Source of the DNA: Allopusillimonas ginsengisoli
Lineage (GTDB): Bacteria; Pseudomonadota; Gammaproteobacteria; Burkholderiales; Burkholderiaceae_B
Length of the DNA stretch: 64,000 nt
Assembly: GCA_005239165.1 (NCBI GenBank)
Contig: RAPG01000005.1
Location: 1-64,000, forward strand
Direction of reading: 5' to 3'
Shown here: positions 25,615 through 35,011 of the stretch, piece by piece
Numbering within the stretch: position 1 is the stretch's first letter
Layout of the letters: every line of letters starts with the position of its first letter
Program-made: the position numbers and the translations under genes
Notes under the pieces: model-generated
What the model was told of the DNA's origin: nothing
What the model saw: the letters and a program-made list of their open reading frames with translations, nothing else
The model's database searches: none

Positions 25615-26514
25615 TTACAACACTTTGTCGTTCGGATTGGCGAACAGGTCCTGTATTACAGGCGACATGGGTGCGTTAATGTTGAACCCACCACGCACTT
25701 TAATCGGGCTAGTGAAGTATTTGCCATAAAGCTTAGCCATCTCACCGGAATTCATCATGCCGGTAATCACGTTATCGACCAATTCTTTAAACTCAGTGTC
25801 GTCCTTACGAAGCATGCAACCGTAGGCTTCAGGTTGCAATACCTCTCCGACTACTTTCCATTTTTTAGGGTCGGGCGATCGAGCGATTAGACTGTACAGA
25901 ACCATGTCGTCCATCATGGCTGCATCGGCCCTGCCCGTATCCACAGTCATAAAGGTGTTGTCGATATCTTTACTAAGTATGATGTTCACCCGCAATTTTT
26001 TTTCGTCATTTACTTTACGCAGCAAGCGCTCTGCGGTTGTTCCTGCGCTGACGACGACGTTTTTACCCGCCAAGTCTTCCCAGTTCTTGATGGGTGAGTT
26101 GGCCAGCGTCAGCATGCGGGTGCCTACGATGAAGAAAGAAGTTGAGAAACTTACTTGGTTCTCACGCTCCCGATTGTGTGTAGTAGAGCTGCACTCCAGA
26201 TCCACTGTTTGATTGGCCACAAGTGGAATACGCGTTTGAGGCGTGACTTCCATTGGACGTACTTGAATGTCATCGCGCGCCACGGTTTCTTTCACTTTGT
26301 CGGCCACACGCTGTGTGATTTCCCAAGCAAATCCGCTTTGTTGGTTGTTATCATCCAGGTAGTTGAAAGGGATTGATGCAGCGCGCGTACCTACTGTAAA
26401 CGTTCCCGTCTGTTCAACTTTTTTCAGTGTCGTGGCCCTGTCCTGGGCCTGGATGGGGGCAGCCGCTGATAATGCAATGGTTGCTGCGGAAATAAAGATC
26501 CATAGGCGTTTCAT
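25615..26514 (-). CDS. gltI: Amino acid ABC transporter periplasmic binding protein (GltI-like)
   Basis: A 299-residue solute-binding protein with signal peptide (LWIFISAATIALSAAAPIQA). The two-lobe type II fold has the family pattern GTFTVGTRAASIPFNYLDDN and VDLECSSTTHNRERE. The latter is close to GltI, which favours glutamate/aspartate. It heads the operon, which ends with the ATPase. Confidence 0.88.
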   Translation of the reverse strand: MKRLWIFISAATIALSAAAPIQAQDRATTLKKVEQTGTFTVGTRAASIPFNYLDDNNQQSGFAWEITQRVADKVKETVARDDIQVRPMEVTPQTRIPLVANQTVDLECSSTTHNRERENQVSFSTSFFIVGTRMLTLANSPIKNWEDLAGKNVVVSAGTTAERLLRKVNDEKKLRVNIILSKDIDNTFMTVDTGRADAAMMDDMVLYSLIARSPDPKKWKVVGEVLQPEAYGCMLRKDDTEFKELVDNVITGMMNSGEMAKLYGKYFTSPIKVRGGFNINAPMSPVIQDLFANPNDKVL

Positions 26515-26574
26515 TCTCTTGTCTCCTTAGAGTTGGAAGGGCGACCGCAGCTCTGTGTATGCGATCATTCAAAA

Positions 26575-27771
26575 CTATTTAGCGCCGCTCTTTGCGCTAT
26601 CGATACAAACCGATTCGAACGTTTCCAGCGATTGGTTTAGCTCGGTAGCAAGGACGCTGTAGTCTTCCAGGCCAATGGCAAGACGAATAATAGGTGCCTG
26701 GATACTGGGAAAGAGGCGGCTGGTCTGCTGTTGTGCGTGATAAAAGGCTGCGAGGCTGTGAAGCCCGCCGTAGCTTGCGCCAATGGCAATGTGACGAAAC
26801 GAGCCGAACATGGCGCGGAAAGCGTCCAGAGGCGCATCCTGTAGCACTAAGGAAAAAAGGCTGCCGCTACCGCTAAACTGATCTTGCCACAAGCTATGTG
26901 TTTTGAAGGTACTTAGTGCGGGATGGAGCACTTCTCGAACCATGGGATGCCGCTGCAAATGCTCTGCAAGACGTAATGCCTTGACGGATTGGGCCTCAAG
27001 CCGCAAAGTCATGGTATCTAGGCCGCGTTGGACAAGAAAGCAATCTTCAGCGCTAACCGCTTGCCCCATGGTCGCCTGCAAAGCACGTAGTGCGGTGTGT
27101 AGTGCAATATCGTTTGTGCTAACGGAACCCATAAGCAAGTCGGAGTGACCACCCATGTGCTTGGAGCAGGCCTGGATACACAGATCCACGCCAAGCGATA
27201 GCGGCGAAAAATACAAAGAACTAGCCCAACTGTTGTCGATTGCGGTCCTGATTCCGTGCGAGCGAGCCTGTGAAACAATGGCGGGCACGTCCTGCACCTC
27301 CATCGTGACAGTACCCGGTGACTCCAACCATATCAGCTGGGTATTAGATCGGATGAGGTCTGCGATCCCCGACCCTATACACGGATCGTAGCGCTCCACC
27401 TCCACGCCCATGTGTGTAAGGTGCGTCGCGAAATCGTGTGCTGGGCCGTAGGCGGAATCCGTAATAAGAAGATGATCCCCGGCTTTCAACATGGTGAGCA
27501 TGACAAGGCTTATCGCAGCCTGTCCTGAAGGCAGCACCACGCAATGGCTTGCCTTGTCCAATGCAGCGATGCGCGCCTCCAGCTCACGGTGGGTCGGCGT
27601 GCCGGTAGTTCCATAGGTATAGCCATCCGGTAATCGCGATTTACGAGCCACGAATTCATCCAGGCTTGAGAAGGTAATCGTTGACGCCCTCCAGACAGCG
27701 GGCGACAGGCTTGAGAAGCCAGTGAGATATTTGCGTTGAACGGCTAGATGAGCGGCTGTAGCGTTTTTCAT
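26575..27771 (-). CDS. PLP-dependent trans-sulfuration enzyme (cystathionine beta-lyase-like)
   Basis: The product has 398 residues from MKNATAAHL; an ATG at 27813 would add 14. It belongs to the Cys/Met-metabolism PLP family: SGQAAISLVML binds the cofactor phosphate, the pyridine-stacking region is in TDSAYGP, and the Schiff-base Lys lies in CSKHMGGHSD. MetC-type enzymes release thiols from cystathionine or related substrates. It is divergent from a LysR regulator and precedes the transporter operon, which suggests uptake and breakdown of an amino acid. Substrate not readable. Confidence 0.82.
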   Translation of the reverse strand: MKNATAAHLAVQRKYLTGFSSLSPAVWRASTITFSSLDEFVARKSRLPDGYTYGTTGTPTHRELEARIAALDKASHCVVLPSGQAAISLVMLTMLKAGDHLLITDSAYGPAHDFATHLTHMGVEVERYDPCIGSGIADLIRSNTQLIWLESPGTVTMEVQDVPAIVSQARSHGIRTAIDNSWASSLYFSPLSLGVDLCIQACSKHMGGHSDLLMGSVSTNDIALHTALRALQATMGQAVSAEDCFLVQRGLDTMTLRLEAQSVKALRLAEHLQRHPMVREVLHPALSTFKTHSLWQDQFSGSGSLFSLVLQDAPLDAFRAMFGSFRHIAIGASYGGLHSLAAFYHAQQQTSRLFPSIQAPIIRLAIGLEDYSVLATELNQSLETFESVCIDSAKSGAK

Positions 27772-27844
27772 AAATCGAAGTATAGTTTTATAGCTATAAG
27801 AAATAACTTCCATTATGTTATTGGTCTAGAAGTAGAGGTTATAT

Positions 27845-28756
27845 ATGTTGCTAAGAGAGATTGAGGTTTTTCGTACGGTCATGACTTCGGGTACGGCAAG
27901 CAAGGCGGCCAAGCTGATGGGCGTGTCGCAGCCTGCAATTAGTCAGGCATTGCGGCGGTTAGAGCAACATGCCGGAATTGTTCTCTTTCTCAGGATGCGG
28001 GGCAGGCTACAGCCCACGCCGGCGGCTCAGGCCTTGTTAATTGAGGTGGATCGATGCTTTGTTGGATTAGATGTGATTGAGCACCGTTTACGTAGCTTGC
28101 GTCAGTTCACTGGAGGCCGCCTAAATGTCGCCAGCTTGCCTGCTTTGGGCGTAGGTTTTCTACCGCGCGTCTTGCGTAATATGAAATTGCTGGCGGAGCA
28201 GCGTACGGTGTCCTTGCAAATCATGAGCTCCCGCGAGGTCCGCGAGCGACTCTTGTCGGGGCAGTGTGATCTAGGGCTTATGGCGGACGAAGTGTCGACC
28301 ATTGGTTTGGAACACTCGATTTTCAGTCGCTTGGATGGGGTTATCGCCATACCCGCTTCTCATTCGCTGTCATGCAAACCGGTGATCAAGCCCCAGGATC
28401 TGAACGGCCAAGCCTTTATTGCACTCAATCCCGAGGACACTTCGCGTCGTCAGCTGCAGAGTGTGCTGGATAAACACTCTGTCGTGCCGTCCGTAGTGGT
28501 CGAAACTCCTTACTCGGTCAGCGTATGCGAACTTGTGCAGCAGGGCGTGGGCCTTGGCTTGGTAAGTCCGGTGACGGCTTTGGATTACGCTCAGCGTGGC
28601 ATTGTGCTCCGCCCCTTTTCCGAACAGGTGGTATTCACCGGCATTCTAGCCTTTCCAGCGGGAACGCAACTCACAGCGTTCATGCAGACGTTCATCTCTG
28701 CAATGCGTACGCAGCTTGCAACGGATATGAGCCAACTGACTGCACTGATGTCTTGA
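27845..28756 (+). CDS. LysR-family transcriptional regulator
   Basis: A 303-residue regulator with an N-terminal winged helix (TASKAAKLMGVSQPAISQAL) and a periplasmic-binding-like effector domain. It is divergent from the PLP enzyme, with about 73 bases between starts, the standard layout for control of the neighbouring operon. The effector is probably the transported amino acid or a thiol metabolite; that is inference. Confidence 0.9.
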   Translation: MLLREIEVFRTVMTSGTASKAAKLMGVSQPAISQALRRLEQHAGIVLFLRMRGRLQPTPAAQALLIEVDRCFVGLDVIEHRLRSLRQFTGGRLNVASLPALGVGFLPRVLRNMKLLAEQRTVSLQIMSSREVRERLLSGQCDLGLMADEVSTIGLEHSIFSRLDGVIAIPASHSLSCKPVIKPQDLNGQAFIALNPEDTSRRQLQSVLDKHSVVPSVVVETPYSVSVCELVQQGVGLGLVSPVTALDYAQRGIVLRPFSEQVVFTGILAFPAGTQLTAFMQTFISAMRTQLATDMSQLTALMS

Positions 28757-28812
28757 CCGAGCGAATAGCTCAATTGGTGCTTCGCTGACCGGCGGCACGT
28801 TACCCTCCCTAG

Positions 28813-31146
28813 TCATACCGACTTGCGCAGTCTAAGGGCATTGAACACGACCGATGCTGAACTCAGGCTCATCGCCAGTGCAGCGAACATGGGTGAAAGC
28901 AGCAGGCCCACAAATGGGTACAAGACCCCGGCAGCCAGTGGTACGCCAAGCGCGTTATAAACGAATGCAAAGCCCAGGTTCTGCTTCATATTGGTGATTG
29001 TTGCGTCCGACAGGTGGCGTGCAATCGAGATCCCGCGCAAGTCCCCTTTGACCAGGGTGACCTGTGCGCTGTTCATCGCCACGTCGGTTCCGGTGCCCAT
29101 CGCAATGCCCACATTCGCCTTGGCCAGGGCAGGGGCGTCATTAATGCCGTCGCCGGCCATCGCGACAATTCGGCCTTCGGCTTGAAGTTTGCTGACCAAA
29201 TCCAGCTTGTCGGCCGGCTTCACTTCACCGTGAACCTCGTCAATGCCTAGTTGTTCCGCCACGGCTTTAGCCGTTGAAACGCCGTCGCCCGTTGCCATGA
29301 TGACGCGGATGCCAGCCGCCTTGAGATCCTTTACGGCTTCCGGTGTGCTTTTCTTGATTGGATCAGAGACAGCCAGCAAGCCCATTAATTGACCGTCTGT
29401 TGCTAGGTACATGACACTCGCACCCTTGGCGCGCAACGATTCAGCGCTACTGGTCATGATCGAGACATCAACGTTTTCTTGATCCATCAAGGCAGTATTG
29501 CCCAAAGCAAGGTGTTTGCCCTCGACCTGGCCACGTACCCCGATACCGCTACCTGATTCGAAGTCGTTTACAGCGCTTAGGTTTAAACCGCGCTCCCGCG
29601 CTGCTTTGACAATAGCATCGGCCAAGGGGTGTTCGCTGCCCTGATCAAGGCTTGCCGCCAAACGAAGCACCTCGTCGGCCTCCGTGTCACCTGCGGGAAT
29701 GGCCTGCTCGAACGCGGGCCGGCCTTCGGTTAATGTGCCGGTCTTATCAACAATGAGGGTATCGACCTTGCGAAAGTTTTCGATGGCTGCTGCATCGCGA
29801 AAAAGCACCCCCTGGGTGGCGCCACGACCGGTGGCCACCATGATGGACATGGGCGTGGCCAAGCCCAGGGCACATGGGCAGGCTATGATCAGCACGGCCA
29901 CAGCGTTGATCAAGCCGTACACCCAGCTCGGTTGAGGGCCAAAGATGCCCCAAACGAATAAGGTGACGATAGCAATGACCACGACCGACATCACAAAATA
30001 ACCCGCGACCTGATCCGCCATGCGTTGCATGGGTGCGCGAGAACGCTGCGCTTGGGCGACGAGTTGGACGATCTGCGAGAGTACCGTGGCCGAGCCGACC
30101 TTTTCAGCTCTAATTACTAGCGAGCCGGACGTGTTCATCGTCGCGCCGATCACTTTGTCGCCAGGGCGCTTGCTTACTGGCAGTGGTTCGCCCGTGAGCA
30201 TGGATTCGTCCAGAGAACTGGCACCGTCTTCCACCAGACCATCTACGGGAACTTTCTCCCCAGGGCGTACACGCAAGCGATCGCCTTCATGGACATGCGT
30301 CAGCGGCACATCTTCTTCTGATCCATCCGTGTTGATACGGCGGGCTGTTTTAGGTGCGAGCCCCAACAGTGATTTGATGGCAGCTGACGTCTGCGAACGT
30401 GCTCGAAGCTCGAGCATCTGGCCAAACAGCGTCAACGAGATAATAACCACCGCCGCTTCAAAGTAAACGGCGATACGGCCCATGGACATGAACGTTTCGG
30501 GAAAAACTCCTGGGGTGACTGTCGCGACAACGCTATAGATGAATGCAGCCGCTGTACCCAGACCAATAAGTGTCCACATATTGGGGCTGCGATTGATCAC
30601 CGACTGCCACCCGCGCACGAAGAACGGCTGCCCCGCCCACAGCACCACTGGTATCGATAGCACCAGTTCAATCCAGGTTTGGGCGGTCATGCTGAACCAG
30701 CCCAATTGGTGGCCGAACATGGCCAACACGGTGACAATAATGGTGAATGGCAAGGTCCACCAGAATCGGCGCGTGAAATCCTTCAATTCTGGATTGTCAT
30801 CGTCGAGACTGGGCATCAGCGGCTCAAGCGCCATGCCGCACTTCGGGCAGCTTCCTGGATGATCCTGTCGAATCTCAGGGTGCATTGGACAGGTATAGAT
30901 GGTGCCTGCAGCTGCTTGATCGAAAGCTGGTTCGTTTACATTCTTTGGCGCAAGGAACTTCTCAGGATCGCGTTTGAACGTTTCCAAGCACTTTGCGCTG
31001 CAAAAAAAGAATGACTTCCCTTGACGCTCAACGTGATGTGGTGAGTCTTTTGTTACCTGCATACCGCACACGGGATCGGTGAGTTGGAAGCTTGAGGGCT
31101 GCTTCATGTTGCGATCATGAGTGTGTCTAGAACTGTTCTGCGCCAT
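28813..31146 (-). CDS. Cu+-exporting P1B-type ATPase (CopA-type, with YHS domain)
   Basis: A 777-residue copper ATPase. Instead of HMA domains it opens with a YHS domain (DPVCGMQV to FFCSAKC, about 25-60) and a metal-binding finger [21 protein letters not shown] (about 83-105). Core motifs are TGEPLP, the CPC site in [29 protein letters not shown] and [11 protein letters not shown]. The last helices contain [11 protein letters not shown] and [15 protein letters not shown], the Cu(I) site of this subfamily. A CopR-like box lies about 150 bases upstream. Confidence 0.94.
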   Translation of the reverse strand: MAQNSSRHTHDRNMKQPSSFQLTDPVCGMQVTKDSPHHVERQGKSFFFCSAKCLETFKRDPEKFLAPKNVNEPAFDQAAAGTIYTCPMHPEIRQDHPGSCPKCGMALEPLMPSLDDDNPELKDFTRRFWWTLPFTIIVTVLAMFGHQLGWFSMTAQTWIELVLSIPVVLWAGQPFFVRGWQSVINRSPNMWTLIGLGTAAAFIYSVVATVTPGVFPETFMSMGRIAVYFEAAVVIISLTLFGQMLELRARSQTSAAIKSLLGLAPKTARRINTDGSEEDVPLTHVHEGDRLRVRPGEKVPVDGLVEDGASSLDESMLTGEPLPVSKRPGDKVIGATMNTSGSLVIRAEKVGSATVLSQIVQLVAQAQRSRAPMQRMADQVAGYFVMSVVVIAIVTLFVWGIFGPQPSWVYGLINAVAVLIIACPCALGLATPMSIMVATGRGATQGVLFRDAAAIENFRKVDTLIVDKTGTLTEGRPAFEQAIPAGDTEADEVLRLAASLDQGSEHPLADAIVKAARERGLNLSAVNDFESGSGIGVRGQVEGKHLALGNTALMDQENVDVSIMTSSAESLRAKGASVMYLATDGQLMGLLAVSDPIKKSTPEAVKDLKAAGIRVIMATGDGVSTAKAVAEQLGIDEVHGEVKPADKLDLVSKLQAEGRIVAMAGDGINDAPALAKANVGIAMGTGTDVAMNSAQVTLVKGDLRGISIARHLSDATITNMKQNLGFAFVYNALGVPLAAGVLYPFVGLLLSPMFAALAMSLSSASVVFNALRLRKSV

Positions 31147-31294
31147 GGCGATAAAAACCTTTTAAGGGTCTGGGCACAAGGTCATTGCACACGGCATGCA
31201 CGGCTAAATGCTCTTAGCGTCCCAGGGACATTTGGGCCAAATCCCATCATGCCACATATGCACACGTTTCAAGTCGTTAATTCAGTGCCTGCCA

Positions 31295-31312
31295 CATTAC
31301 ATTTTTGTCATG
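31295..31312. promoter_or_regulatory. CopR-like box before the Cu ATPase gene
   Basis: CATTACATTTTTGTCATG matches the perfect box at 16117-16134 in 14 of 18 positions. Its complement is nearly identical to the box at 17108-17124. Confidence 0.68.
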
Positions 31313-31390
31313 TATCCGGACCCGTAATGTTTATGCACTGGAGTGGAGGTTTGTGTTCGTGCTAGCGGACCTAGCCAAAAGCACGTCAAA

Positions 31391-31760
31391 TTAGATCGAC
31401 CATGGGCCGATGATGGCGCTCGCCGCGCGGGCCAGCATTCGCAATCAGTGCATAGTGGGCCGTCTGTTCCTGTTGCCCTGAGTGCGCCGCCCAAAACGCC
31501 GACTGTACCGCCATCCGTGTCCGCTGCCCTGGCTTTCGCGGCATAAACGGCTTCCTCCCCGCCCCGCGGGTCCCCTCCATATATTCCACGGTCCTGTTCA
31601 TCAGCCCCGGCCAGCAGTTCAGAACGGCAAGGCGACGAACTCACGGCAACGGCGGCAACCCCGCAGGAACCGTATTACTGCGAACGCCGAAAACCTACGA
31701 TCAGGCTCGGAATCTTCGGCCCCGGTCAGCAGGAAAACCAACCGGCTTTTGAAGGAACAG
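31391..31760 (+). repeat. Leader repeat copy 1 (upstream of the RadC-like gene)
   Basis: About 370 bases without a convincing gene that share ordered conserved blocks with copy 2 at 32494-32863: a 17-base hairpin after TTAG (31395-31411), then GGCGCTCGCCGCGCGGGC, AAACGCCGACTGTA, CAGAACGGCAAGGCGA-like, and GAATCTTC...CCGGTCAGCA close to the start codon. Each copy ends in TTTTGAAGGAA, the ribosome binding site of the next gene. It is probably a shared regulatory leader or single-strand promoter. Confidence 0.72.
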
Positions 31761-31764
31761 GAAA

Positions 31765-32298
31765 ATGGAACACGTTAACCACAATGCAGCTTTGGGCTAT
31801 GACAACATGAACGCAGGGCAGACGCTGTATGTGCGTAGCCCGTCAGGGCGATATCATGCCGCGACCGATTCGCACGTACTGGCCGCCGCGCGGATCGCTG
31901 CGGAAAGCTTGATCGGTGATCGGGCTGATATGGGAAACCCAAACGCCGTAAAGCAGTACTTTCAGGCCAAGTTGTCGGGCATGGGGCATGAAGTTGCCGC
32001 TGTGCTGTACCTGAACAGCCAGTTTAAGGTGATCCGTTACATGGAAATGAGCCATGGCACGTTGACGCAGGCCAGCGTATACCCGCGCGAAATCGTTAAA
32101 ACCGCGCTACGCCTGGATGCCGCTGCAATCATCATGTCACATAACCATCCTAGCGGTATACCTGAACCCAGCGAAGCCGATCTGGCACTGACGCGGCACT
32201 TAAAACATGCTTTGGCGTTGGTTGATGTTCGTTTGCTGGATCACATCATCGTGACCGGGCAGAACACTACTTCGTTAGCGGAACGAGGCCAGGTGTAA
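31765..32298 (+). CDS. RadC-like JAB-domain protein of the mobile element
   Basis: A 177-residue protein with the MPN/JAB metalloprotease-like fold of RadC. The motif SHNHPSGIPEPSEADLALT carries the HxH...SxxD zinc ligands. The N-terminal helix-hairpin-helix of chromosomal RadC is missing, as is usual for plasmid copies. Its function is not established; such genes cluster with antirestriction and ssb genes in leading regions of conjugative elements, as here. The start was taken at 31765 behind GAAGGAACAGG; an internal ATG at 31807 is possible. Confidence 0.85.
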   Translation: MEHVNHNAALGYDNMNAGQTLYVRSPSGRYHAATDSHVLAAARIAAESLIGDRADMGNPNAVKQYFQAKLSGMGHEVAAVLYLNSQFKVIRYMEMSHGTLTQASVYPREIVKTALRLDAAAIIMSHNHPSGIPEPSEADLALTRHLKHALALVDVRLLDHIIVTGQNTTSLAERGQV

Positions 32299-32309
32299 AC
32301 CTGGAGCAA

Positions 32310-32327
32310 GGCGGGTGAGAGCCCGCC
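32310..32327 (+). terminator. GC-rich hairpin after the RadC-like gene
   Basis: GGCGGG/CCCGCC with a six-base loop, 12 bases after the stop. There is no T-run, so it could be a processing or regulatory hairpin rather than a terminator. Confidence 0.5.
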
Positions 32328-32416
32328 TGCACAGGTAGACGCTGCGCGTTGCGGCGCAAGTTGGACTTGTGCTGCCGCACAAGTGTTATCCGTTTTCTTC
32401 CTTCTCGACAAAAGCA

Positions 32417-32442
32417 GCCCGTCCCTGTGTACCAGGACGGGC
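32417..32442. other. Strong hairpin in the radC-DUF3560 spacer
   Basis: GCCCGTCC and GGACGGGC pair perfectly, and inner TG/CA pairs extend the stem across one bulge to a five-base loop. It follows two smaller hairpins (CAAGT/ACTTG and TTGTGC/GCACAA) between 32357 and 32386. No gene explains this cluster. Confidence 0.55.
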
Positions 32443-32493
32443 ATAGCGGCTTGCTGGCGCAAGCTGGATACATCTTGAGTAACTACCTTCAAT

Positions 32494-32863
32494 TTAGATC
32501 ACCGGCTCGGTGATGGTGGCGCTCGCCGCGCGGGCTGCTGCCGGGTTGTGCGTCGTGACACAGCATGCCTGGTCCTGATAGTTCCATCGCCCTAAAACGC
32601 CGACTGTATCACTACGTTCCGGCGCTTCAAGGGAGTGTTCATAAAACCCGCTACGCGACTTTTACAAATCTTCCCCCTTTCCGCTAGTCACTGCCTGATT
32701 CAGCACGGCAAGGGCGATGGAACTCACAGGACTGGCGGCAAAACGCGATGGGACCAACACACAACCCGGCAGCAAAAACCTACAAACGGGCTCAAGAATC
32801 TTCAGGCCCGGTCAGCAATGACATCACAACCGCGCCACTGCGCACTTTTTGAAGGAAAACGAC
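32494..32863 (+). repeat. Leader repeat copy 2 (upstream of the DUF3560 gene)
   Basis: The second copy of the leader described at 31391-31760. The first hairpin is ATCACCG-GCT-CGGTGAT (32498-32514), whereas copy 1 has ATCGACC-ATG-GGCCGAT. The stem sequence differs but pairing is largely kept, an indication of selection on structure. Distal blocks (AAACGCCGACTGTA near 32595, CCGGTCAGCA near 32808) are nearly identical. Confidence 0.72.
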
Positions 32864-33664
32864 ATGAACCACTACGAAGCAAAGCAGGCAGACCGCAAGG
32901 CCAAGCTAGAGGCTAGGGCAGTTCAGGCCGAGGCACAGGCTGCAACCACCTACGACCGGGCAAAGCAAATGGGTGAGGCGATTCCATTCGGACAGCCGAT
33001 CCTAGTTGGCCACCATAGCGAAGGCCGAGACCGCAATTACCGGCAGCGGATTCATAACACGTACGGCAAAGCCTTTGATCTGCAAAAGAAGGCTGACCAC
33101 TATGTGCAGAAGGCGGCTGCAGTAGGCGATGGGGGAATTTCCAGCGATGACCCGGATGCAATAAGCAAACTCATGCGCCAGGTGGAGCAACTGACAGAAA
33201 ATCAGGAACGCATGAAAAAGAGTAATCAGCTGATCCGTAAGCACAAGGGCGATGCAGAGGGCCAACGGCGCGCTTTGCTTGAGCTTGGATACTCGGAAGA
33301 AAGCGCACAGAAGCTGATCACGCCGGACTATGCCGGGCGTGTAGGCTTCCCGCCTTATGCCTTGACCAACAATAACGCGAACATTCGCCGTATTCAGCAA
33401 CGGATCAAACAACTACGGGCAATCCAGGACCGCAAGCCGGTCAGCATACAGGGGACGGGGTATGCATACGCTGAGGACGTGGAAGAGAACCGTGTGATGT
33501 TTATGTTCGAAGGTAAACCGGAAAAAGCCACCCGCGAGATTCTAAAACGCCATGGTTTTCGGTGGAGCCCAACCCGTGGCGCATGGGTGCGTCAACTGAA
33601 CAACGCCGCCATATGGCAGGCAAAAGCCGTCATGCAGGTTTTGAACGGATCAACAGATAGCTAA
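32864..33664 (+). CDS. DUF3560 domain protein
   Basis: The product has 266 residues from MNHYEAK, preceded by GAAGGA. The N-terminus is a charged coiled coil ([20 protein letters not shown]). The middle has the DUF3560 pattern ([15 protein letters not shown]), and the C-terminus ends in a compact domain ([22 protein letters not shown]) typical of plasmid proteins that act near antirestriction and primase-like genes. Function unknown. It shares its leader with the RadC-like gene and precedes ssb, so it probably belongs to the early-transfer gene set. Confidence 0.8.
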   Translation: MNHYEAKQADRKAKLEARAVQAEAQAATTYDRAKQMGEAIPFGQPILVGHHSEGRDRNYRQRIHNTYGKAFDLQKKADHYVQKAAAVGDGGISSDDPDAISKLMRQVEQLTENQERMKKSNQLIRKHKGDAEGQRRALLELGYSEESAQKLITPDYAGRVGFPPYALTNNNANIRRIQQRIKQLRAIQDRKPVSIQGTGYAYAEDVEENRVMFMFEGKPEKATREILKRHGFRWSPTRGAWVRQLNNAAIWQAKAVMQVLNGSTDS

Positions 33665-33671
33665 ACCGAAA

Positions 33672-33695
33672 CCCAGGCCGCTTTATCGGCCTGGG
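33672..33695 (+). terminator. Terminator-like hairpin between DUF3560 and ssb
   Basis: CCCAGGCCG and CGGCCTGGG pair perfectly around a six-base loop, eight bases after the DUF3560 stop. It is followed by CAATTTG rather than a clean T-run. Confidence 0.6.
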
Positions 33696-33741
33696 CAATT
33701 TGTCGGCGAGATTACGCCGAACCACTACCAGGAGCAACAGC

Positions 33742-34221
33742 ATGGCATCAGTCAACAAAGTCATCATTATCGGCAACTTGGGCCGTGATCCAGAGATCCG
33801 CTATAGCGCGGATGGAGTCGGGATCTGCACCATTTCCGTGGCTACATCGACAAGCTGGAAAGACAAGGCGACAGGCGAGAAACGAGAAGAAACCGAATGG
33901 CATCGGATTGTGTTCTATAACCGTTTGGCAGAAATCGCCGGCGAGTATCTGCGCCAGGGTAGTGCGGTCTATGTAGAAGGGCGGTTGAAGACTAGGAAAT
34001 GGCAGGATAAGGAAGCAGGTGCTGATCGTTACAGCACCGAGATCGTCGCTGAGCAAATGCAGATGCTCGGGGGCCGTGGTGCAGATGGCCAGTCGTCGTC
34101 AGCTAAGCCAGCAGCGCGTAAGGCCGCTGCTGCTCCTAGCCTCACGAGTGGCGGTGCTGTCGTGGCGGATGATATACCGTTCAATCTGGTAGGTGCGGGA
34201 CGCAGCTGGCTGTGCATGTGA
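33742..34221 (+). CDS. ssb: Single-stranded DNA-binding protein, element-encoded
   Basis: A 159-residue SSB with the OB fold ([41 protein letters not shown]) and a short Ala-rich linker. It coats single-stranded DNA, here plausibly the strand entering a recipient. The acidic tip that recruits partner enzymes, normally the very C-terminus, reads DDIPF but is followed by 12 extra residues ([12 protein letters not shown]). GGAG lies upstream of the ATG. Confidence 0.92.
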   Translation: MASVNKVIIIGNLGRDPEIRYSADGVGICTISVATSTSWKDKATGEKREETEWHRIVFYNRLAEIAGEYLRQGSAVYVEGRLKTRKWQDKEAGADRYSTEIVAEQMQMLGGRGADGQSSSAKPAARKAAAAPSLTSGGAVVADDIPFNLVGAGRSWLCM

Positions 34222-34228
34222 GAAGGTT

Positions 34229-34250
34229 TGCCCCGGCTTTAGCTGGGGCA
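34229..34250 (+). terminator. Terminator-like hairpin after ssb
   Basis: TGCCCCGGCT pairs with AGCTGGGGCA around a two-base loop, seven bases after the ssb stop. No long T-run follows. Confidence 0.6.
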
Positions 34251-34312
34251 GGCATTAGGACGGATTGACGTTGCCTCAGACGGTAAAGCTATTATTAAAA
34301 GTGTCGAAGTAG

Positions 34313-35011
34313 CTACCACAGAGCCTGTTGGGTGATGACGTTGGCACCGCCCAGCGAAGGCACCTCGATGGGCTTGGTATCTAAAATATCTTCCGGTGCC
34401 AAGCGCAAGAGGCTGCTAGCCTCCTCAACTGAGCCTGTCAGCCACCAATCGACATCATTCAATTCGATCGGAATGACTGAGCGCTTGTCTTGGGCAGTGG
34501 CTGACTTCTTCGGATCAGGCTTGTGCATCCGACGCATCAACGGATGTGCATCGGCGTTGATTGTGAGCATCGTGTAGCTTTCCAGTACTTCGCCCGTCGC
34601 CGGGTCGGTCCAAGCATTCCACAGGCCGGCCAGGCCCCAAGGGGCACCGTCTGACCGCTGGAATTGCCACCACACATTGCGGCCGGTTTCCCAGCAAGGC
34701 TCGTCGAAAGACATCGCCGGCATAATACAGCGCTGACCGCGCTGCCAGGGTTGGCGATAGCTCGCCTTGCTGGCCAGTTCTTCTGAACGAGCGTTGTTCG
34801 TCTGATATGGCAGCTTCGCCGACTTGGCAAAGTGCGGGATGAGGGCCCACTGGCCGACCACCAGCTCACGCCCGATATCGTACCCCCGAATAAATGGGCC
34901 AGCAGCACGAGGGTGAACGGCGGCCTCCCACCATCGAGGCTGGTTCCGGTTTCCAATATGCCAAAGCCTTTCAATCTCAGCTTCGGTCGGTGTCACATAG
35001 CGATTGCACAT
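34313..35011 (-). CDS. SOS response-associated peptidase (SRAP/YedK/HMCES family)
   Basis: A 232-residue SRAP protein beginning MCNRYV, so that after Met removal the catalytic Cys2 is N-terminal. Family motifs follow: NNARSEELASKASYR (Asn and Glu of the active site) and LTINADAHPLMRRMHKP (active-site His). SRAP proteins crosslink to abasic sites in single-stranded DNA and protect them. It is convergent with ssb. In a leading region it could guard transferred single strands, which is inference. Confidence 0.9.
   Translation of the reverse strand: MCNRYVTPTEAEIERLWHIGNRNQPRWWEAAVHPRAAGPFIRGYDIGRELVVGQWALIPHFAKSAKLPYQTNNARSEELASKASYRQPWQRGQRCIMPAMSFDEPCWETGRNVWWQFQRSDGAPWGLAGLWNAWTDPATGEVLESYTMLTINADAHPLMRRMHKPDPKKSATAQDKRSVIPIELNDVDWWLTGSVEEASSLLRLAPEDILDTKPIEVPSLGGANVITQQALW

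Noticed and set aside
31297..31644. Open frames on both strands over the first leader.
   Set aside because: The conserved blocks shared with the second leader do not keep a reading frame, so structure rather than coding is conserved.
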